Source: Cordia subcordata (lineage: Eukaryota > Streptophyta > Magnoliopsida > Boraginales > Cordiaceae). From it: DNA of 64,000 nucleotides. The translations under genes and the position numbers were made by a program. Below the pieces are notes generated by a model that did no database searches, was not told the origin of the DNA, and worked only from the letters and a program-made list of their open reading frames with translations. The DNA lies in the NCBI GenBank assembly GCA_028554755.1, contig JAPTOF010000017.1, positions 9,734,001-9,798,000 on the forward strand, given 5' to 3'. Every line of letters begins with the position of its first letter. The first letter of the stretch is position 1. Positions 58,053-64,000 of the stretch are shown here, piece after piece.

Positions 58053-58922
58053 AGTGGTATCAGAGCCTGGTTGGAGGGTGAACGCTGGTTTGCACGAAAA
58101 ACGAAAAAGAAACGCCGAAGAGGAGTAAAAAAAAAATTTCGCTGATCTACTTGTCACGTTTGGCAGCCTTCCTGCAGTCCGATCGACGATCCGTTTGTTG
58201 CTGTGCTTTTATCTCGGCGAGGACAGTAAGCCGCTAAAATTTCGCAACGATCCGACGGTCAGATTGTGAGATACAAGCAGGTCAAGTTTTGTGAGTTTGT
58301 GGTCAAACAGTCAAACGGAAGGTTTGACCAGCGTTGACAGAAGGGCTGCAGGGGTTTGACCGCGTTGACCGAGGGTCTCCTCACCGTTTTTCGACGTCTT
58401 GAGTTCGTTTTTGAGGTCCGTTTTGCCAAATTTCTTAATGTATCGTGGGTGAGCCTTGAAATTGGGTAAAATAATGAAGTGGTGATGAAATTCTGCAAAA
58501 GTCTTTGAAGCATTGTGCGAGCAAACACATTTAGCCGACTAGTGAACGAACTTCTAGAGAAGAGAAAAGTTTGGATGAGTAGACTAGTTGAAGAAGGTTC
58601 GATTCGAGGGAGGAGTCACGCGAAGAGAGTCTACGTAGCTGAACGATCAGAGTCCTGGCCAGACGATTGATAAGGAATGCTACTGTTGGAAGAGAAGACC
58701 ACGTCCGAGATGCCTTGTGTCGAGGGAGGATGCAAACAGCCTTAAGAGGTCAAGGTTAGACGGCATGAAGAGGGATGTTGGGGATGACTCCGAAAACCTG
58801 CTAGGATGTGTTGGTAGCTGCCGTCGTGAAGAGTGTTGTCGAGCAAGGGCTCCAGCATGAAGACTGTGAAGAGGTTCCAGTTGCGACAAAGAAGCTTCGG
58901 ACTTTTTGCCAAGGGAGGAATT

Positions 58923-59437
58923 TGTTGGGTTATAGCTCAAAGTCTAAGCCCATACAAATTAGGAAAGAATTTTAATGAGAATTAAAATTCTAGTTATGGT
59001 AAGAGTCTTAATTATGGTAGGATTGATAGATGATGAAATCCTTTGTCTTGGAGGACGAGAAAATCTCCTCTATAAATAGGACTCTTGCATTAGTTGTATA
59101 AGGTGTGCCTTAGGAGAGTGCTTTAGGGCCACACCCCATGGGGAGGTGTGGGTGAAAGAGAGAGCCTGAGAGCATCAAGAGTATCTTATATTCGTTCTAG
59201 TCCTGTTGAGGATATAACCATTATAAGAACTCTGTGGGGGAGGGTTTAGACTTTTCTGTCCGTACAAAAAGTCACCACCTGAGTTGTAATCCCATTATTG
59301 TTGAATAGTGGAATTTATCCCAGAGGGGATCGTGGACGTAGGCAGAGGGCCGAACCACGTTAAAATATTGCGCGTTCTTTATGTGTGTTTTCCGCTGTGC
59401 TTTGATGTGTGTGCGTGCGCCCTCGATTTTCCCAACA
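58923..59437 (+). repeat. 3' LTR of element B
   Basis: It starts TGTTGGGTTATAGC and ends TTCCCAACA. Its U5 end (GTGTGTTTTCCGCTG) resembles element A rather than the left LTR of B. Confidence 0.9.
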
Positions 59438-59442
59438 ATTTT

Positions 59443-60879
59443 ACATAATTTGGCCTACTTATTGTGATTTGATGGTGTACAAGTATTCAATAGCCTGCTT
59501 AATTCTTAATTTTGTAATTTCGTTTGCCTCTTGTATTAAGATGGTTTAGAAATATACATTGACAAAATAGTATTTAAAACAAAAATACATTTCACTAGAT
59601 ATACGTGCTCAAAATATTTTAGTAATCCTTCTTATATTCATTGTATCCTTTTGTGTCTGTAGTCAACAACTTGAATTAACATTATGAAAAAGAATATTTC
59701 TCTTCTTTTTCTACACACTCTCCCCTCAAGAGGACTTGATTTTTCCAAACCCCTCCAAAGAGAGTAATATTAAACATGATGCGCATTTCGACCAGAACTT
59801 AATTGGTCCAAAAATATCAATTTGAAGATAAATAAAGTGGAATATAAATTACTTGATTATTATTGCAAACTAGTTATTTAATAAATCGTATGGGCTCTGT
59901 ATAGAATAAAAATGAAAAACTCAATTTGGATGGTTGAATATTTCAATATTATTAAGACGGTAGGACGATCTTTTAAAATTCACTATCAACAATGAGTCCA
60001 TTAAGCCCTCCGTACACTGAGGAATTTAAGTACTATATTGTAACGAATCAGAAGTTAAATTACCTATTTATGATGAACAAATATTATTTTCTTTTTGTTT
60101 TTGTGAGGTCAAAATCAAAATGATTGATATTAAATAATGTTACATGATTTTTATCACTCGAATATCAATATTTTTATCATTCAAGTAGCAATTCCTAGTA
60201 CACGCTTAGTTGGCAGGCTAATTACTTAAATAAACTTTTTACTTGCTATATCTTCTTTTAGTATAACAGCTATGCATAGACCTAGACCCTGATAAAAATA
60301 GCATGGAATCCAATATTACTTATTTTTAATATAATATTTGTAGATATTGAGAATTGATCATGAAATCTTTCGCACTTCACGTGAGAAATATACCATGCAT
60401 TAAACCACTTGTTATGTGGTAATAAAAACAATATATCATTATATGGACATTGATAATCTGATTGTGAAGACTCATTCTCTAGGAATATTCATGTTAGTGA
60501 ATGGTGCAAAGAAAACGCGCCTTGCAGTCCCTTTAGCCCCCTAATCAAGGATTACAAAGTAATCTTTACTCACAAAAGGGATATAAGCTGTGGCACGTGC
60601 ACTATATATGTACTCAATTAATAGGTGTGCTGACTAATTAATAAATTAAGAGCTTGACAAACTTTTTTGTTTTTCACCTATTGATAACATACCGAGACAC
60701 CTATTAATTAGTCTAGCTAGACTTATTTGGTATAGTCCTAATCAATAATCATGTCAATCTTTTTTTTTTCATTTTTTTAATTTAACGGAGTCTAACCAAC
60801 AATCACTGTCTAGGAAATAATAATCCCTTAGCTTGTTTGTCGTTATTGACAAACAACAAACAGTTGCTTTTTTTTTTTT
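59443..60879. repeat. PP2 array downstream block, units 3 to 4
   Basis: The stretch 59640-60420 matches 45480-45840 (ACTCAATTTGGATGGTTGAAT, AATGAGTCCATTAAGCC) and 62870-63060 (TGCATAGACCTAGACC..GAATTGATCATGAAA against CATATACCTAGAAC..GAATTAATCTTGAAA). It is the 3' part of a PP2 unit whose gene is missing. No gene. Confidence 0.6.
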
Positions 60880-61145
60880 GGCGTTAGTGCACGCTTCAAT
60901 TCATTCTAAACAATTGTTTCAGACTGAAGTTAGTTGACTAACTAATTAACACAATTGTTTGTTTTGTAGTACACGTGACACATTCTAGTTCAACTTAGCT
61001 AAGGACACCAGCTTGGTATAGGATTCTTCTGTCTTTTTTCTCTAGTGGGTATATTTGGTGCCGGGTTCTTAACTTTTCTTTTTTTATTTTTTTTTGAGGG
61101 GGGTCAATTTTAGAATATGATTCTTATCATATGACATGAACATTA
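60880..61145 (+). repeat. PP2 array upstream block, unit 4 (shortened)
   Basis: It matches 40985-41230 of unit 2 (for example GTACACGTGACACATTCTAG and GCTTGGTATAGGATTC) but jumps at about 61135 to the ACATGAACATTAGAAAAAG part, skipping about 1 kb present in unit 2. Confidence 0.65.
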
Positions 61146-61292
61146 GAAAAAGTACTTAAAAAGCCCAGAAAAGAAGTATTACAGACTATATCACATACTT
61201 TATTCACTCAAATTTGTAACTGAGAAAACAATTGGAGATTTAAAAAGTGAAACATCTAATTTTTAATCCAATAATGTCACTAACCTCGCCGG

Positions 61293-61453
61293 ATAAATTT
61301 ATAAGAATTCTGTACCAATGGCATCTAGATAAGATAAGGTTTTGATAAAGACTTCTGAAAAATTTACACGTACATTTGTAAGCCCTGGATGAAACAAAAA
61401 ATAAAAAATAGTAATTAAAGCCAAGAAATTGCGTGCAGCTTCCTCCTATAAAT
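61293..61453 (+). promoter_or_regulatory. Promoter of PP2 gene 4
   Basis: CCAAT at 61315-61319 in the conserved block, TATAAAT at 61447-61453, 84 bp before the ATG. The leader AACGCAGAGGAAACAAG is shared with gene 3. Confidence 0.65.
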
Positions 61454-61530
61454 TCATGGTGAAGCCGAGATCGAAAAAACGCAGAGGAAACAAGTTGGTA
61501 TAGAATCTAGCATTTCCTCAAACGAATACC

Positions 61531-62525
61531 ATGGCTCAGGCTAAGCAGGTAAGATACATAACACCAATAACATTTTGTATATTGACAACAAAATATATCC
61601 ACGCTCTCTCTCTATGAATATATTTTTATATGTTTTCGATGAATATAGTCACTTATCATGTTCCTCTTTCACTTGATGTATTAATAGTTATAACTAATAA
61701 ATACATATTTGGGTCGTGATCATAGTTAATTAATGGGTAACTTTAACCCTAGCTTTCTAGCTATTAATATAGACTTTCAATTTTTTATGTTTAAGTCATT
61801 AATGATGATGTATTGTTAGTACTACTTTCGCAACTTAACAAATGGCTTTCGATTCTTGTTTAATAACAGAGTATTTGGATACAAGCAAGAGACCTTCAAA
61901 TTTTGCATGGAGACAACCCACAACATTGGACCTGGGAATACCAACCTCTTATTAGGTTCTCTCTCTATCCCTCCAGCCGCTCTCTCTTTCTCTCTCACAT
62001 ACACGCAAAGAGAAAAATTGCTAAGATGATGTGCATGTTATTTCTCTTTTTATTGATAAGTAAGGGATTTTATCCCAACAAAAAGGTGTTATGTACGTGT
62101 AATTCACATAATGATGTCCATGTTATTTACGTTTTATGAGCAGACAGGAGGTGGCAACGCTTAAGAACGACACTGTGCTGGACATTGTGGGGAAGATAGA
62201 CCCTGATGGGGTGTTCCCTGAATCTGCTGCATTCTTGGTGTTCAAACTCAAGGAGAATCACAAAAACATCGATGAAGTGTACGCTTACGTTGGACCGGCC
62301 GGGACTCCTAGTAAGGGCCACACAGTTTCCCTCGTTACGGACGCGCATCGTCGGCCTGACGGGTGGTTGGAAGTTAAGCTTGGGGATATTTTCGCCAATC
62401 CCAAAGATGGTGTGGGTATCCCAGGTCAGCTTGAGGCACACTTGTGGGGGATAGATGCAGTGAAACCCAAATCTGGCCTCGTCGTGAGGGCCATTCAAGT
62501 TATTCCAGAGAATATTCGCAACTGA
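61531..62525 (+). CDS. PP2/Nictaba-type lectin gene 4 (three exons)
   Basis: Exons 61531-61548, 61870-61955 and 62144-62525 give about 161 residues. Exon 1 encodes MAQAKQ. Exon 2 encodes SIWIQARDLQILHGDNPQHW followed by TWEYQPLI and ends ATTAG before GTTCTC. Exon 3 starts after GCAG and encodes EVATLKNDTVLDIVGKID, AAFLVFKLKEN, HRRPDGWLEVKLGDIF and the hallmark KPKSGLVVRAIQVIP. It is the closest relative of gene 3, including identical exon phases and nearly equal intron 1 length. There is no signal peptide or membrane segment. AATAAA at 62629-62634 is followed by TCAGTCGGAATA. Cytosolic/nuclear lectin activity is inferred from the family. Confidence 0.87.
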
Positions 62526-64000
62526 AGATGATCATGTTGCAAAAATAAATCCGACTGTTCGGTGTTCAGTGTATCACCTTTGATCCTGATATATATCTAT
62601 GTATGTGTGTGTCCTTGTGAATATACCCAATAAAATCAGTCGGAATAAATAAGTTTTTTTTTAAAAAAAAGAAATTTAAGCCTTCTGTTGTGATAGATTT
62701 ATTAATTTGCTGCCAACCTTAGTGTTTGTTGTTTGTTTTTTGAAAATAATCTTTTTTATTGATAATCTTTTTTTAATTATTATTATGATTCAATTTCTCT
62801 TGTTGCTAGATTCTATTTTTTATCCTTCAAGCATTGTTAGCTCCTAGTATATGCTTAGTTGCACGCTAACTCATCTTTCAGTACAAAATGTAACTAGGCA
62901 TATACCTAGAACATAATGTGACAAAATATAGCAAAATCTATAAATGCTTATTTTCAATATGATATTGGTACATTTATATTGAGAATTAATCTTGAAACCT
63001 TTCATATGTAAGGTAAGAAATATAGCACTAGACCACTAATTGAGGATTGCAAATTAATCTTAACTTGTATACTGACTGAAATATAAGTCGTCGTAGGTGT
63101 GTTCTGTAACTAATAAATGTATTGATTGATTGGTAAATATGTGCTTGACTAATTTTTGGCGCTTTTCACCAATTGACAATACATCAATTAAGAAGCTGTT
63201 AGTCCAGCTAGACTTATTTGTTGTCATCCTTTCAAGTAATCATGTTAATATTTTCTTTTTTTGGTTCGGGAGACTAATTGCCACTGTTTGTGGATAATTT
63301 AGGAAATTAAATGATTCCTTTTTGTTATTATAATGTGATGGGCTCGTTTGGGTCAGTACACACTCCAATTCATGTTCTCTAATCAATTGTTTTAGGCTGT
63401 GTTAATTGACGGGTAAAAGTCATTTTCCCCATGAGTTTTACACTAAAATTCAAACTCCTCCATGGGCTTTTAGTTTTATCCATTTTTTCCCATAACAAAA
63501 GTTGTCTCAAGTTTTTGTCAAACAATACCGCACCTTATGTTAAAGGACAATTTTTATCGTTTTATCTTTTGAGCTATTCAATTTTCATTTATGATCTTTT
63601 ATTTCTTTTTTTATTTTATATTTTCAAAATATTAACTTATTGTAAAAGGTTATACATTGCACTAGAAATAGAGATTAGATTCAATTTGATATGTGTATAT
63701 ATGTATATAAGATTAAATTATCTCTGTCATTTTGTGCATACCATAAATTATGCACAATTATCATCATCATCGTTGTTGTCGTTGTTGTTATTGTTGTTAT
63801 TATTAGTATTATTATTATTACTACTCATATGTTTGAAAAGTTAACTAATTGTAAAAGAAACTATGTAGTAAGTTACAAATAAATTTGATTCAATTTGAAT
63901 GTAGATATTAGGGGAAAGGTATTTTAAAATGAATTTAACTTTTTCTCTAATATCTTGTGTAATATGAATGTTGTTTAATAAACTAATTTTCAATCTTTTT
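62526..64000. other. 3' region of PP2 gene 4 and start of a further unit
   Basis: The 3' untranslated region ends shortly after 62650. The downstream block 62870-63200 matches that of the other units. From about 63340 (GGGCTCGTTTGGGTCAGTAC..CATGTTCTCTAATCAATTG) the sequence resembles the start of units 2 and 4 and then departs into repeat-like DNA. A CATCAT/GTTGTT/TTATTA microsatellite lies at 63758-63823. No further gene is seen in the window. Confidence 0.5.

Larger units (their letters stand above)
57534..59437 (+). mobile_element. Short non-autonomous LTR element B (same family as A)
   Basis: LTRs at 57534-58052 and 58923-59437 (519 and 515 bp) flank an 870 bp non-coding interior. The target duplication is ATTTT (57529-57533 and 59438-59442). 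The primer site TGGTATCAGAGCC is at 58055-58067 and the purine tract AAGGGAGGAATT at 58911-58922. A TATAAATA box lies at 59071. The first 430 bp of the two LTRs are about 96% alike, but the last 80 bp differ strongly. The interior aligns with that of element A and with the copia leaders. Confidence 0.93.

Noticed and set aside
63431..63844. Plus-strand frame of 137 codons with a leucine-rich end
   Set aside because: The end is a CAT/GTT/TTA microsatellite translated as Ser/Leu/Val runs; the start lies in repeat-like DNA. No gene support.

Overview
This is a plant nuclear window, almost certainly from a eudicot: it is AT-rich, has GT-AG introns, a tandem family of phloem protein 2 (PP2/Nictaba-type lectin) genes, and plant-type Ty1/copia and Ty3/gypsy LTR retrotransposons. 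The species cannot be fixed from the sequence. There are no bacterial, CRISPR or rRNA features, and I saw no tRNA gene. Coordinates, exon junctions and divergence figures were worked out by eye.

Layout. 1-3387: old debris (GCGAC-rich minisatellite, LINE 3' tail, decayed RNase H domain). 3388-9605: a nearly full-length but broken Ty3/gypsy chromovirus with gag, protease, RT, RNase H, integrase and chromodomain. 9606-21156: non-coding, with one LTR plus non-coding interior of another element (10746-about 14960), a hAT-like non-autonomous element (15552-16605), a foldback element (about 16660-17745), a duplicated host block (9855-10090 / 17990-18220) and a LINE tail. 21162-26758: Ty1/copia element 1 on the minus strand, perfect TSD CTAGG. 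26805-29284: a minus-strand PP2 gene and a PP2 pseudogene. 30312-30697: a frameshifted remnant of an FKBP42-type TPR domain. 32811-64000: a tandem array of PP2 units on the plus strand, with intact three-exon genes at 35581-36709, 42611-43733 and 61531-62525, a unit that appears to have lost its gene, and the start of another unit at the right edge. The array is interrupted by copia element 2 (46572-52285, minus strand, TSD CCTAT) and by two short non-autonomous LTR elements of one family (53550-55331, TSD GGAAT; 57534-59437, TSD ATTTT).

How it fits together. The only intact host genes are the PP2-type lectins: small soluble proteins expected in cytosol, nucleus or phloem, which bind N-acetylglucosamine-type glycans and are often stress-responsive. 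The three plus-strand copies share a promoter block (CCAAT, then TATA about 80 bp before ATG), exon phases and a poly(A) region, so they arose by segmental tandem duplication. The retrotransposons came later. Both copia elements have a leader with about 15 TTGAC (W-box core) motifs, and the short LTR elements carry a related leader, which suggests that the short elements derive from, or are mobilised by, a related copia family. The clearest points for follow-up are this shared W-box leader, a PP2 gene whose first coding exon may be only the ATG, the copia insertion about 42 bp after that gene's stop codon, and the gene-less PP2 unit.
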